DNA of 37,986 nt from Desulfuromonas sp. TF (GCF_000472285.1 NZ_KI421413.1:1-37986); one strand, 5' to 3'. Counted from the first letter of the stretch, positions 6,752-17,201 are shown. Numbers and translations: made by a program. The notes: a model not told the origin generated them from the letters alone.

Positions 6752-7599
6752 ATGAGTACAACGCCGGCAAAACCAGCCGCACGATCTCTCTTCGTCCCCG
6801 TCGACTGCCGGATCGTGTCGATCACCGAGCTGACTCCTCAGGAAAAGCTCTTCAGGGTAGAGTTTCCTGGCGGGGCCGACCTCGGTCATGTTCCCGGTCA
6901 GTTCGTGCAGGTCTCCATCCTCGGTCTCGGAGAGGCGCCGATCTCGGTCGCCAGCTCACCGACCCGGAGGGGATCCTTCGAACTGGGGGTCCGCCGGGCC
7001 GGAACCCTGACGGGGGCGATGCACCGCCTGAAAGAGGGGGCGGTCATCGGCATCCGCGGTCCCTTCGGCCGCCCCTTCGATCTGGAGCGGATGGGGGGGA
7101 AGGATCTGCTGCTGATCTCGGGGGGCTGCGGCCTGGCGCCGATGCGCTCGCTGATCCAGTACTGCCAGGACAACCCTGACGATTTCGGCCGCATCACCAT
7201 CCTTTACGGGGCCAAGAGCCCCGAAGACATGCTGTTCAAGGATGAGATCCGTGACTGGGAAGCCTCCGAGCGCTACGCCTGCGCCGCCACCGTCGACGAC
7301 GTCCCCGGCGGATCCTGCTATGACGGCCCCGTCGGCCAGGTCACCCGGCTGATTCCGCCCCTTCGGATCGACCCCGAAAAGACCGTGGCGGCCATCGTGG
7401 GACCTCCCGTCATGTACCGCTTCGTTATCGAGGAGCTGAAGAAGAAGGGGCTTGCCGAAGACCGGATCGCCGTCTCCCTGGAACGGCAGATGCGCTGCGG
7501 CGTGGGCAAGTGCGGCCACTGCACCATCGAGCATCTCTACTGCTGTCTCGACGGGCCGGTCTTCTGGCTGAACGAGGTGAGCGGCCTCAGGGGGGCGTT

Positions 7600-7603
<4 letters not shown>
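6752..7603 (+). CDS. FAD/NAD(P)-binding diaphorase subunit (sulfhydrogenase gamma / HydG-AsrB type)
   Basis: A 283-aa ferredoxin-reductase-type electron-transfer subunit. The N-terminal flavin barrel (about 12-110) carries VPGQFVQVS and GPFGRPFD, and the NAD(P)-binding half begins at SGGCGLAP (123-130). A C-terminal [2Fe-2S] motif CGVGKCGHC (C249, C254, C257, with C264 or C265 as fourth ligand) is the signature of the HydG/AsrB and PyrK-like group. It would exchange electrons between NAD(P)H and the iron-sulfur chain of the two following proteins. Its stop overlaps the next start (GTGA). There is no clear ribosome site before ATG 6752, so the start carries some doubt. Confidence 0.88.
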
Positions 7604-9635
<2,032 letters not shown>

Positions 9636-9639
<4 letters not shown>

Positions 9640-10619
9640 AAGCCTTGAGCCTGACAGAGCTGAAAAATATTCTCCGCTCCCTGGAAGACCGCTATGACGT
9701 GCGTGCGCCGATCCGTCTCGCCGACGGCACGAGGGCCCTCGGCCGCCTCGATGAGGGGGAACTCGCGGTCGCCGGCGGCCGCCTGCCGCGCAAGCCGACG
9801 GACGTCTTCTTCCCCCAGCACGACCTGATCTTCACGGCACCCGCCGAAGGGGCAATCGAGAGTCCGGCGGCGCCGGGAAAACCGCTCTTCGTTCTTGGCT
9901 TCACGGCGGAGGACCTCGACTGCCTGGAGTTCATCGACCGCTTCTTCGCCGCCCATTATCGCGACGACCTCTATTTCCGATTGAGGGAAGGGGCGGTGGT
10001 GGGGGGTGTTTCAGGATACTGCGGAGAAGAGGGGAGGATGATGCGAATCGCAGGGGACAATTGCGATCTGGAGCTGGTCTGCGACGGCGAGCGCTTCATC
10101 GTCGCCCCCCGCTCGGCGAAGGGAAGGGAGATCGAGGGCGGGATCGACTGCGCCGTCACCGACGCCACCCTGGAAGAGCTGCGGCAAGCCTCCGATCTCC
10201 TTTCGGACGAGAGCCGGCGCATCCTGCAAAAGGCTTCGGAGCTGATCCGCGCCGACCGGGTCCCTGACGACTTCTGGGCGGAGATCGGCGATCTCTGCAT
10301 CGCCTGCACCGGCTGCAATCTGGTCTGTCCCACCTGCACCTGCTACGGAGTGCAGGACAGGAGCTGGCGAGACCGCACCGAACGCTCCCGGATGTGGGAC
10401 TCCTGCCAGCTCGACGGTTTCATGCGCGAGGCGAGCGGCCACAACCCCCTGGGCACAGAGGCCCTGCGCAGCCGCCGGCGCATCCACCACAAGCTCGCCG
10501 CCGACCCCACGCGGTGGGGCCATCTCACCTGTTATCTCTGCGGCCGCTGCGACGCCGCCTGCCCCACCGGCATCGGCATCCAGTCCGTGGCCCGCCGAAT
10601 CGTCTCCCGCTTCGCCTGA
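9636..10619 (+). CDS. 4Fe-4S dicluster electron-transfer subunit (sulfhydrogenase beta / HydB-AsrA type)
   Basis: A 327-aa protein of the HydB/AsrA group. The N-terminal about 200 residues form the family-specific domain (SGYCGEEGRMMRIAGDNCDLEL). The C-terminal part holds two ferredoxin-like cluster sites: C221, C224, C227, C231 (CIACTGCNLVCP, followed by C234 and C236) and C299, C302, C305, C309 (CYLCGRCDAACPTG). It would bridge the flavin subunit and the molybdopterin subunit. The start overlaps the dehydrogenase stop (ATGA), so the three subunits are translationally coupled in the order gamma, catalytic, beta. Members of this family normally accompany NiFe sulfhydrogenases or anaerobic sulfite reductase; here the partner is a formate dehydrogenase. 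Confidence 0.88.
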
Positions 10620-10712
10620 GCATCTCCCTCAGGAGACTCTTTCCTCTTATGAATTATCGATTGTATTCTGACGGTGTTTCCATGGAGGTCAGTAAATCAG
10701 AGAGGAAATTCC

Positions 10713-11861
10713 CTAGGATGACCCGATTCTCTCGTCATGAGTGCCGTCGCCGCCCAGAAACTCCCCTATCGGCGCCATTGGAGGAAGTTGATCACAGACG
10801 ATCTTGAAGGAAGCCAGCATGGGGACCGCCAGCACGGCCCCGGGAATCCCCCACATCCATCCCCATAGGAAAAGTCCCAGGAGGATCACGAACGGATTAA
10901 GGGTCAGCCGTCGGCCGACGATGATCGGGGTCAGAAAATATCCCTCGATGGCGGTCAGAAGAAAATAAACCAGCGGCGGCAGGAAATATTCGGAGGGGGT
11001 CTCGAAGGTGAGGGCGGCGACGGCGGCAATGACGGCGATCCCCACCATGGCCCCGAGGTAGGGGACGAAATTGAGGACCGTCGCCATTACCCCCCAGAGC
11101 ATCGGGTTCGGCAATCCAAGCAGGTGCATGGCCGTGCCTTCCGCAATCCCGAGTCCGATATTGATGAGGGTGATTGTCCAGAGATAGACGGAGATGTCCT
11201 GCCGGAGACGGCGGGCGATTTCCACGGCCCGCTTTTTGTTCTCCAGTAGAGGCAGAACCCGGACCAGCTTGCGAAGGAATAGGTCACCGGAGGCGAGGAG
11301 GAAATAGAGGAGGACCACTACCATGACCAGTCCGGCGAGTGTCTTGCGGGTGCCAGCGAAGAAGATTTCCGAAAAACTCTCCTTTTGCACCTGAACTTCG
11401 GTCTCGGACTCTTCTCCATCCTTGATTCCGGTAAGCTGTTCCATCTTGCGTGTGGCCTGATCCACCTTCTCGACAGGTCTCTTGAACTGGCGCAGCTTGT
11501 ACTCGATTCTCGTCAGAGTCTCGGGCGCCCTATCGATCCAGGCGGAAGCCGGATCGATCAGCAGGTAGACGGATCCCCAAAACAGCCCCATGAGGGCAAG
11601 AACCACCAAGCCTGAGCCGAGCCTGCGCGGGATGCCCAGGCGGCTGAGTACTCCAACCACCGGCGACAGTAGAAGGCTTAAGAGAAGGGCCAGAACAAGG
11701 GGAAGGAAAAATATCCGGGCGAAATAGAAGGTGTAAAAAATCGCGAGAACGAACAGACCGGTCAGGGCTATGGATCCGGGCGAGTGGCTGGTCCGGAGGA
11801 TGGGTTCGTCCTCTGCACCGGGATCCTGTATGCGTGCCGGTTCGACGGGCTTCTCAGCCAC
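10713..11861 (-). CDS. AI-2E family transporter (PerM/UPF0118 type)
   Basis: A 382-aa integral membrane protein with about eight hydrophobic segments. The family-typical C-terminal half reads TLINIGLGIAEGTAMHLLGLPN, then LNFVPYLGAMVGI and the last pair around GRRLTLNPFVILLGLFLWG. A hydrophilic insert (about residues 120-165) separates the first membrane group from the rest, as in the family. Members have been linked to autoinducer-2 export or Na+/H+ exchange; substrate is not predictable here. The only reasonable start in frame is GTG 11861, which lacks its own ribosome site and overlaps the end of a well-initiated 14-codon leader frame. Translation is therefore probably coupled to that leader. 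Confidence 0.85.
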   Translation of the reverse strand: MAEKPVEPARIQDPGAEDEPILRTSHSPGSIALTGLFVLAIFYTFYFARIFFLPLVLALLLSLLLSPVVGVLSRLGIPRRLGSGLVVLALMGLFWGSVYLLIDPASAWIDRAPETLTRIEYKLRQFKRPVEKVDQATRKMEQLTGIKDGEESETEVQVQKESFSEIFFAGTRKTLAGLVMVVVLLYFLLASGDLFLRKLVRVLPLLENKKRAVEIARRLRQDISVYLWTITLINIGLGIAEGTAMHLLGLPNPMLWGVMATVLNFVPYLGAMVGIAVIAAVAALTFETPSEYFLPPLVYFLLTAIEGYFLTPIIVGRRLTLNPFVILLGLFLWGWMWGIPGAVLAVPMLASFKIVCDQLPPMAPIGEFLGGDGTHDERIGSS

Positions 11862-11898
11862 GGCGGGCTCGGTACGAGAGGGTAAAAGCGATCTTCAT
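11854..11898 (-). CDS. 14-codon leader minicistron upstream of the AI-2E family gene
   Basis: ATG 11898 has an excellent AAAGGAGC ribosome site and opens a frame MKIAFTLSYRARRG that stops at a TGA within the first codons of the transporter (GTGGCTGA). The transporter GTG has no ribosome site of its own, so ribosomes ending on this minicistron could restart there. Alternatively a frameshift separates a single longer N-terminus. The sequence is seen directly; the coupling role is inferred. Confidence 0.45.
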   Translation of the reverse strand: MKIAFTLSYRARRG

Positions 11899-11984
11899 GG
11901 TATCGCTCCTTTCCCTCCAACATATCATCTGGCGCTTTTTCGGCAAGAGCCGCCGTTCTCCTGCGGGAACGCAACGTGCCTGAT

Positions 11985-12500
11985 TCAGGCTCCTGTTTGG
12001 TTCAGGATCTCGATGATTCCGTCCGCCACCTGCTCGGGATTCAGCGCATCCGTCTCGATCTCGTGGTGAGCGGCGCCTCGGTACAGGGGGGCTCTGCGTT
12101 CGAGAACTTCGGCCACCTCTTCGGTGAAGGTTGTTCCGGATGTAAGGGCGGGTCGCTGGGTGTCCCCCTCGATCCGGGCGACGATGGTTTCAACGGACGC
12201 CTTCAGCCAGAAAACGCGGGCATTTTTCCTAAGAACCTCCATGTTTTCCGGCCGCTCGATCACTCCGCCGCCGGAGTCGATTACCAGGCCATCCATTCCC
12301 GCCAGTTTCCGGGCCTCTGCCGATTCCATGTCGCGGAACGTCGGCCAGCCGAATTTCTCCACGATTTCCGGAATGATCATTCCGGCCGAACGGACGATTT
12401 CCGCGTCCATGCCGACGAGGGTCATCCCGAGGCGAGCGGCGAGCAGCTTTCCGACTTCGCTCTTTCCTGTCCCCCGGTAACCGATCAGCACGATATTCAT
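11985..12500 (-). CDS. aroK: Shikimate kinase
   Basis: A 171-aa P-loop kinase that phosphorylates shikimate with ATP, step five of chorismate synthesis. It shows the Walker A GYRGTGKS (7-14), the shikimate-binding Asp32 in GMDAEI, Arg57 in FRDMES, the glycine run SGGGVIE (76-82), and the lid region DTQRPALT with its Arg. The length is that of AroK/AroL. Its start overlaps the aroE stop by four bases (ATGA), so it is coupled to and cotranscribed with aroE. Position in the pathway directly follows the aroE product. Confidence 0.93.
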   Translation of the reverse strand: MNIVLIGYRGTGKSEVGKLLAARLGMTLVGMDAEIVRSAGMIIPEIVEKFGWPTFRDMESAEARKLAGMDGLVIDSGGGVIERPENMEVLRKNARVFWLKASVETIVARIEGDTQRPALTSGTTFTEEVAEVLERRAPLYRGAAHHEIETDALNPEQVADGIIEILNQTGA

Positions 12501-13366
12501 GACTTAAGATGCTCCATGACGACACGGCGCATCACATCTTCCGGGGCGTCTGCGCCAGTGAATCGCTCGAACTGCAGCACCGCCTGGTTGATGAACATCT
12601 CGACGCCGGAGATGACCTGGAGGCCTCGTGCCCGGGCATCGGCCAGCAGCCTGGTCTCCAGTGGCGTATAGACGATGTCGAAGACGACCTGTCCCGGCCG
12701 GAAGAGTCCGGCGGGGACGAGGGAGGCGCCTTCCCTGGGATGCATCCCCACCGGCGTGCAGTGGATGATGAGGTCTGCTTTTTCCATGGCGGCGGCGAGA
12801 GAGGCGTCGGTCAGCAACGCCGAGGAGATGCGGGCCTCCGTATGGGTTTTCAGGTCGCCGGCCAGCCCCTGCAGCATGGCCTCGTTGACATCGAGTATCG
12901 CCAGTTCGTCCAGTCCGGTCTTCAGTGCGAGGGTAAAGGCGATCGCCCGCGCCGCGCCGCCGGAGCCGAGCATCAGGACCTTTTTGCCCTCCATGACCAC
13001 ACCGGCATCGACGAGGGCCTTCAAGGCGCCCGGTCCGTCGGTCCCCAGGCCAATCAGCTTGTTCCCTTCCTTGACGATCGTATTGATCGAGCCGATGGTG
13101 CGGTCGGCCTCCGCGATTTCATCCAGGTATTTCATCGCCTCGATCTTGTGCGGAATGGTGACGCTCATGCCGCGGAAATTGTGGAAGGCCCGCATCCCGG
13201 CCAGAGCGCTTGCGACGTCCTCGACCTGGCAGGGGATGTAGAGGAAATCGAGATCCAGGGCTTCGTAGCCCGCATTGTGTATGGCCGGCGAAAGACTGTG
13301 AGCCACCGGATTGCCGATAACCGCGCAGATCCGGGTATTGAAGTTGATCGATCTGAGATCTTTCAT
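12497..13366 (-). CDS. aroE: Shikimate dehydrogenase (NADP+)
   Basis: A 289-aa enzyme reducing 3-dehydroshikimate to shikimate with NADPH. The N-terminal substrate domain has SLSP (24-27), the catalytic Lys74 in SVTIPHK, Asn95 in INT and Asp110 in GTDGPG. The NADP domain has GSGGAARAI from residue 134, and later the family motifs CTPVGMHP and FDIVYTPLET. A GGGAG ribosome site lies before ATG 13366. It is upstream of and overlapping aroK, and the two consecutive shikimate-pathway steps form one operon. Confidence 0.95.
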   Translation of the reverse strand: MKDLRSINFNTRICAVIGNPVAHSLSPAIHNAGYEALDLDFLYIPCQVEDVASALAGMRAFHNFRGMSVTIPHKIEAMKYLDEIAEADRTIGSINTIVKEGNKLIGLGTDGPGALKALVDAGVVMEGKKVLMLGSGGAARAIAFTLALKTGLDELAILDVNEAMLQGLAGDLKTHTEARISSALLTDASLAAAMEKADLIIHCTPVGMHPREGASLVPAGLFRPGQVVFDIVYTPLETRLLADARARGLQVISGVEMFINQAVLQFERFTGADAPEDVMRRVVMEHLKS

Positions 13367-13419
13367 GGAAAAACTCCCTTAAGGATTGAATTCTATTCGC
13401 ATCCTGCGATCTTCACCTC

Positions 13420-13686
13420 TCAGACCGTCAAGGAATCAAGGAGAAGGATCGCCGAAAGCATCAGAACGGCAAAGGTTGCCAGATAGCCGTAATAGGGGTG
13501 GCCGATCCGGCCGTACCTGGTCCTGCTGATTTCACGGTATGTTTTCAGGTTCTTGAAGATGAACCATCGCAGGTCAAAGAAGGACGTGTTCTTTCCCGCC
13601 GCCGAGAGCTCTTTCAGGATTGCCAACGCAAAGGCGTAATTTGCCAGAGCCGCCGCGATGAGTAAAACCAGGTAGAACACAGTCAA
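13420..13686 (-). CDS. Small two-span membrane protein of unknown function
   Basis: A product of about 88 aa with membrane helices near residues 2-24 and 66-87, flanking a basic cytoplasmic loop (FIFKNLKTYREISRTRYGR). The open frame reaches further up to 13803, but that part overlaps rubrerythrin and is low-complexity. TTG 13686 has AGAGG six bases before it, and a GTG at 13680 is a second choice. The hairpin-like topology (helix, loop, helix) resembles the layout of UspB, but sequence similarity is not evident, so no function is given. Confidence 0.6.
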   Translation of the reverse strand: MTVFYLVLLIAAALANYAFALAILKELSAAGKNTSFFDLRWFIFKNLKTYREISRTRYGRIGHPYYGYLATFAVLMLSAILLLDSLTV

Positions 13687-13789
13687 TGAGAGCCTCTTGG
13701 AGCGTGGGATGGAAGAATGGGCACGAATAAGAGAAATGGGGGACAGGGAACAAACCCCTGTTCCCCATTTCGATGTTCCATCTACACGA

Positions 13790-14362
13790 TCAATAGTTTT
13801 CACCGAGAAGTTCGAAATGGGCCCGGGGGTGTGCGCAGGCGGGGCAGGATTGTGATGCTTCGGTCCCTTCGTGCAGATAGCCGCAGTTGCGGCAGCGCCA
13901 GGTCACCACAGTATCCCGTTTGAATACCCGGTCGTTCCGGATGTTGGCAAGGAGGGCCAGGTAGCGTTTCTCATGATGCATTTCCGCAACGGCGATCGAT
14001 TCGAAGACCGAGGCGATTTCATGCAGCCCTTCTTCGCTGGCGATGCGGGCAAAGGAGGGGTACATATCGGTGTGCTCGTAGTTTTCCCCCGCCGCGGCGT
14101 CCTGGAGGTTCTCGGCCGTGGTTCCTGTCTTGCCGGCGGGAAAGGAGGCCGTGATCTCGACCTCGCCCCCTTCGAGAAACTTGAAGAGGCGCTTGGCATG
14201 CTCCTTCTCCTGGTCGGCCGTTTCCTCGAAGATGGCCGCCATCTGTACATAGCCTTCTTTTTTTGCTTTGGAGGCGAAATAGGTATAGCGGTTGCGTGCC
14301 TGGCTTTCACCGGCAAACGCAGTGAGGAGGTTTTTTTCGGTGCGGGTGCCTTTCAGATTCAT
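13790..14362 (-). CDS. rbr: Rubrerythrin
   Basis: A 190-aa non-heme iron peroxidase of anaerobes that reduces H2O2 using electrons from rubredoxin or NADH-linked reductases. The four-helix diiron domain supplies E19 ([12 protein letters not shown]), E52 and H55 (DQEKEHAKR), E93 (AAGENYEH), E127 and H130 ([10 protein letters not shown]). The C-terminal rubredoxin-like domain binds one iron with C157, C160, C173 and C176 ([10 protein letters not shown] and CPACAHP). Full length for the family. It is divergent from the DUF4382 lipoprotein, with a 250-base regulatory space between them. Confidence 0.96.
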   Translation of the reverse strand: MNLKGTRTEKNLLTAFAGESQARNRYTYFASKAKKEGYVQMAAIFEETADQEKEHAKRLFKFLEGGEVEITASFPAGKTGTTAENLQDAAAGENYEHTDMYPSFARIASEEGLHEIASVFESIAVAEMHHEKRYLALLANIRNDRVFKRDTVVTWRCRNCGYLHEGTEASQSCPACAHPRAHFELLGENY

Positions 14363-14418
14363 CAGATGGATTCCTTTCAGATGATGGTCAGAATATCTTT
14401 CAAATTGCCCCTATGATT

Positions 14419-14433
14419 ACCCTGAAACAGGGT
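14419..14433. promoter_or_regulatory. Palindrome ACCCTG-AAA-CAGGGT
   Basis: A perfect 6-bp inverted repeat with a 3-base centre in the divergent space between rubrerythrin and the DUF4382 lipoprotein. It lies about 155 bases upstream of the predicted sigma-54 transcription start and about 60 bases upstream of rubrerythrin. Possible operator or activator site for either gene. Confidence 0.35.
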
Positions 14434-14472
14434 CGTGCGTCAATGATTTAGCTCCTGTACGCCAGGCGGGAT

Positions 14473-14490
14473 CCACATGCCCGGATGTGG
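14473..14490. promoter_or_regulatory. Palindrome CCACAT-N6-ATGTGG, candidate enhancer site
   Basis: A perfect 6+6 inverted repeat centred about 100 bases upstream of the predicted start of the sigma-54-type promoter at 14555. That is the distance and symmetry usual for bacterial enhancer-binding protein sites. Function inferred from position. Confidence 0.4.
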
Positions 14491-14554
14491 CAGCAGCAAC
14501 AGTCATTTGGCCTTGAAAATCCAGGCAGGCTCGAGAAATACAGGATTTGGGGTG

Positions 14555-14570
14555 TGGCATCAGTCTTGCT
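14555..14570 (+). promoter_or_regulatory. Sigma-54-type promoter for the DUF4382 lipoprotein
   Basis: TGGCAT-CAGTC-TTGCT carries the -24 GG and -12 GC elements exactly 10 bases apart. It differs from the consensus TGGCAC-N5-TTGCW in one position. Transcription would begin near 14581, 35 bases before ATG 14616. Confidence 0.6.
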
Positions 14571-14615
14571 AAGTACGGGGCATAGAGTTACTCACTCGAA
14601 TTTCAGGAGGCAAAG

Positions 14616-15530
14616 ATGAAAAAAGTCTTGTCAATGTTCATGTACATGGGAATGGGGTTGTTTATTTTACTTCTGGGCGCCTGCGCCTCGGACGACGGAG
14701 GCGGGGAAGAAACAGGGTCGGTCCAGCTTTCCATAACCGATGCCGCCGACCACGATTTCAGTGAAGTGGTCGTCTCCATAAAAGAGATCCGGGCTGTTCC
14801 CGCGGGCAGCGAAGATTCCGATGGCGCCGGCCTGCCTCTGATCGTCGCCTTCGAAACGCCCAAGGTCGTCAACGTTCTCGATCTCGTTTTCCACCAGGAG
14901 CTTCTTGGCGAGGCTCTCGTCCCGGCGGGCGACTACAATCAGCTCAGGCTGATCATGGAGGAGAATGCCGATCCGCTGGCCCCGGTCAACTACATCATCC
15001 TCGCGGATGATCCCGAACAGCTGCCGATTCCCCTTGACACTCCGAGCGGTCATGAATCAGGGCTGAAGATCGTCGGCCATTTCGAGGTTGCGGCAGGGGA
15101 GGTCATCCCCGTGGCCCTTGACTTCGATCCTTCCCGGGCCGTTGTGCAGTCCGGCGAGAGTCAGAAATGGCAGTTCAAACCGACGGGTATCCGCGTGGTG
15201 CAGACGGAGGAACTCCTTCTCTCCTACGGCGCGGTGGTCGGTCAGGTGGTGGTGTACGAAATAATTCAGGACGGAGTAACAACCCTTGCACCCGTCAGTG
15301 TCGCCCTGGTCCATGCGATACCGCAAGGGGGAGTGGCGCCGGTTGCCTCCAGTGCGGTCAATCCCGAGGATGGGACCTTCCGTCTGCTTCTCCCCGATGG
15401 GATCTACGATCTGCATGTCACTGCGGCCGGATTTGAGGACTACTCCTCCGCCCCTGCGCTTTATGAAGTGATCGGTGGTACGGACACGGATGCGGGGACC
15501 CTGCTGCTGAATTCGGTCTCGGCGCTTTAA
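14616..15530 (+). CDS. DUF4382-domain lipoprotein with C-terminal carboxypeptidase-regulatory-like domain
   Basis: A 304-aa lipoprotein: signal peptide with lipobox LLGAC (acylated Cys23), a short Asp/Glu/Gly linker, then a DUF4382-type domain (about 34-190). Its opening GSVQLSITDAADHDFSEVVV and the LVPAGDYNQLRLIME motif are characteristic of the family. The last about 90 residues (GAVVGQVVVYE through PDGIYDLHVTAAGFEDY) look like a CarboxypepD_reg/transthyretin-type beta sandwich. Function of DUF4382 lipoproteins is unknown; an envelope or surface location is expected. AGGAGG precedes ATG 14616. A sigma-54-like promoter upstream and terminators downstream make it a single-gene unit. Confidence 0.88.
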   Translation: MKKVLSMFMYMGMGLFILLLGACASDDGGGEETGSVQLSITDAADHDFSEVVVSIKEIRAVPAGSEDSDGAGLPLIVAFETPKVVNVLDLVFHQELLGEALVPAGDYNQLRLIMEENADPLAPVNYIILADDPEQLPIPLDTPSGHESGLKIVGHFEVAAGEVIPVALDFDPSRAVVQSGESQKWQFKPTGIRVVQTEELLLSYGAVVGQVVVYEIIQDGVTTLAPVSVALVHAIPQGGVAPVASSAVNPEDGTFRLLLPDGIYDLHVTAAGFEDYSSAPALYEVIGGTDTDAGTLLLNSVSAL

Positions 15531-15574
15531 GGTCTGCCTGTTTGACTTAGAGAAGCAGGACAGATGTCGCCTGG

Positions 15575-15611
15575 AAAGAAGAATTCCCATCCCCCAGGAG
15601 TTCTTCTTTTT
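15575..15611 (+). terminator. Hairpin AAAGAAGAA/TTCTTCTTT with T-run
   Basis: A 9-bp A/T-rich stem around a C-rich loop ends in TTTTT, 45 bases after the DUF4382 lipoprotein stop. It is weaker than the hairpin that follows immediately. Confidence 0.45.
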
Positions 15612-15614
15612 GGG

Positions 15615-15653
15615 AAAAGCCCCCGGCAGCTTAAGCGGTCGGGGGCTTTTTTT
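15615..15653. terminator. Strong intrinsic terminator between convergent genes
   Basis: AAAAGCCCCCG pairs with CGGGGGCTTTT around a 14-base loop, followed by a T7 run on the plus strand. The A-run on the other side supplies a U-tract for the minus strand, so it can end both the lipoprotein and the DoxX transcripts. Confidence 0.85.
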
Positions 15654-15682
15654 CGTATGTTCTGAATCGGTGGAATATCCGA

Positions 15683-16078
15683 TTATTTCCTGAGACGATC
15701 CAGGCTCCAGGGACCTCCACCGGCGGCGAAGAGGTACAGATACAGAAAACAGTACAGCGCCGCCAGCTCTCCCTGGTTCACCAGAGGCCAGAAGTCTCTC
15801 GGAGCGTGCACCATGAAGTAGGCGAAGGCCATCTGCCCCGACAGCAGGAAGGCGACAGGGCGGGTGAACAGGCCCATGAGAATGAGCGCACCGCCGAAAA
15901 GCTCCAACACCCCCGCCAGGCCAAGCAGCGAGAAGAGGGCGGGCTCGGCTTGCGGCGCCGCCGGAAAGCTGAACAGCTTCTGGCCGCCGTGCTGCATGAA
16001 GAGAAATCCCGCTACCATGCGCAGAACGCTCAACAGGCGAGGCGCCCAACTGGTGCGGAGAGTTTGCAGATTGATCAT
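15683..16078 (-). CDS. DoxX family membrane protein
   Basis: A 131-aa, four-helix membrane protein of the DoxX/YphA group. It has the family signature MVAGFLFMQHGGQKLF near residue 22, then the helix FSLLGLAGVLELFGGALIL and the C-terminal ALYCFLYLYLFAAGGGPWSLD. Members act in redox/thiol homeostasis or as terminal-oxidase-associated proteins in other organisms; the role here is open. ATG 16078 is preceded by AAGGAGG and gives the normal family length, although the frame is open further upstream. It follows the dienelactone hydrolase gene by 43 bases on the same strand, a probable operon. Confidence 0.9.
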   Translation of the reverse strand: MINLQTLRTSWAPRLLSVLRMVAGFLFMQHGGQKLFSFPAAPQAEPALFSLLGLAGVLELFGGALILMGLFTRPVAFLLSGQMAFAYFMVHAPRDFWPLVNQGELAALYCFLYLYLFAAGGGPWSLDRLRK

Positions 16079-16121
16079 TCGGTCCTCCTTAACGCTGAAG
16101 TAATTTTGCTCGTCTCGGTTT

Positions 16122-16934
16122 TTATTCGCCGGGCTGCTTGCCGGACCGGAAGATCCCGGCAAGAAATTCCTGCATCGCCTGCCAGGACTTTCTATCGGCT
16201 TCGGGGTCGTAGGCGATCGGCATGTCGAATTTTCGGCCGGTTTCGTCGGCCTGGGGATTGGTGAAGCTGTGTCTGGCCCCCGGATAGCTGATGAAGCGAT
16301 AATCGACTCCGGCGACGGCCATCTCTTCCTTGAACCGATCAATCTGCTCCGCCGTGATGAACCTGTCCTCGGCGCCGTTGAGCACCAGTATCCTGGCTTC
16401 GACCTCTCCGGGCCTGGCCGGATTGTCCGTGGTCAGATTGCCGTGGAAGCTCACAACACCGTCCAGGTCGATCCCGGCCCGCGCCATCTCCAGCACCAAG
16501 CCGCCGCCGAAACAGTAGCCGATGGCCGCGATTCTTTCGGTATCGACGGTCGGATGCTTCTTCAACTGCTCCATCGCCGCCAGAAAACGCTCCTTGGCCA
16601 GAGGCAGGTTTTTGCGCAATTCACCGGCGAAGCTCCCCGCTTCCTCAGGATGGGCCGCCGTCTTCCCCTCGCCGTACATGTCCACCGCCAGCGCGGTGTA
16701 GCCAAGTTCGGCCAGCATGCTTGCGCGTTTTCGCGCGTAATCGTTGAGACCCCACCATTCGTGGACCACCAGGATTCCGGGACGTTTCCCCTCGACGGAA
16801 TCGTCAAAGGCGAGATGCCCCCTCAACTCCGTTCCGTCGGCGCTGTATGTCACTTCCTGTTCCTGCACCGCCGCCGGAGCGGTGACAGGAAAGGCCATAA
16901 GCATCATCATGGTGGCGATAAAGGTCCGCATCAT
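16122..16934 (-). CDS. Exported dienelactone hydrolase family alpha/beta-hydrolase
   Basis: A 270-aa alpha/beta hydrolase with N-terminal signal peptide (about 1-22, ending APAA), so periplasmic. The DLH catalytic triad is visible: nucleophile Cys141 in AIGYCFGGGLV, Asp190 in NGAEDRFI and His222 in GARHSF. Glu59 in VVHEWWGLN is the residue that pairs with the Cys in DLH. Exported DLH-like proteins of this length are common in Gram-negative bacteria, and their substrate is generally unknown. AAGGAG precedes ATG 16934 (a second ATG follows directly). The start overlaps the end of a decayed SRPBCC fragment. Likely transcribed with doxX downstream. Confidence 0.92.
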   Translation of the reverse strand: MMRTFIATMMMLMAFPVTAPAAVQEQEVTYSADGTELRGHLAFDDSVEGKRPGILVVHEWWGLNDYARKRASMLAELGYTALAVDMYGEGKTAAHPEEAGSFAGELRKNLPLAKERFLAAMEQLKKHPTVDTERIAAIGYCFGGGLVLEMARAGIDLDGVVSFHGNLTTDNPARPGEVEARILVLNGAEDRFITAEQIDRFKEEMAVAGVDYRFISYPGARHSFTNPQADETGRKFDMPIAYDPEADRKSWQAMQEFLAGIFRSGKQPGE

Positions 16935-17098
16935 GGGGCTTCTCCTTGAGTGTTTTGGAGGGCAAACTCCTCCTCCGACATCTCCGGCATCCGGAACAGG
17001 GTGAAGACTACTTCACTGCCGGAACCGTTTGGCAGAACGCGCATGGGTACGTAGATTTTCCCACTCCGTATTTCTTCTAACAGAATACCACCAATTTT
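16931..17098 (-). pseudogene. Remnant of an SRPBCC/polyketide-cyclase-like protein
   Basis: Between a TAG at 17101-17099 and a TGA at 16933-16931 the minus strand reads 55 residues. They contain SGKIYVPMRVLPNGSGSEVV and, continuing, FTLFRMPEMSEEEFALQ. This resembles the C-terminal segment of SRPBCC (START-like) proteins, where a line such as GSEVxFTLFRxPxMSDExFA precedes the last helix. The N-terminal domain and the final helix are missing, and the fragment has no ribosome site. It therefore looks like a deletion leftover whose 3' end was replaced by the hydrolase gene. Family resemblance is from memory and moderate. Confidence 0.5.
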
Positions 17099-17201
17099 CT
17101 AACAAACGGCCAACATGACAGGTATAAAAAAGCCTCGGATGGACAGCAAAACTGAATCCCTTCCCACCGAAGGTGAATAGCGAGCGGATATGAGGAGCCC
17201 G

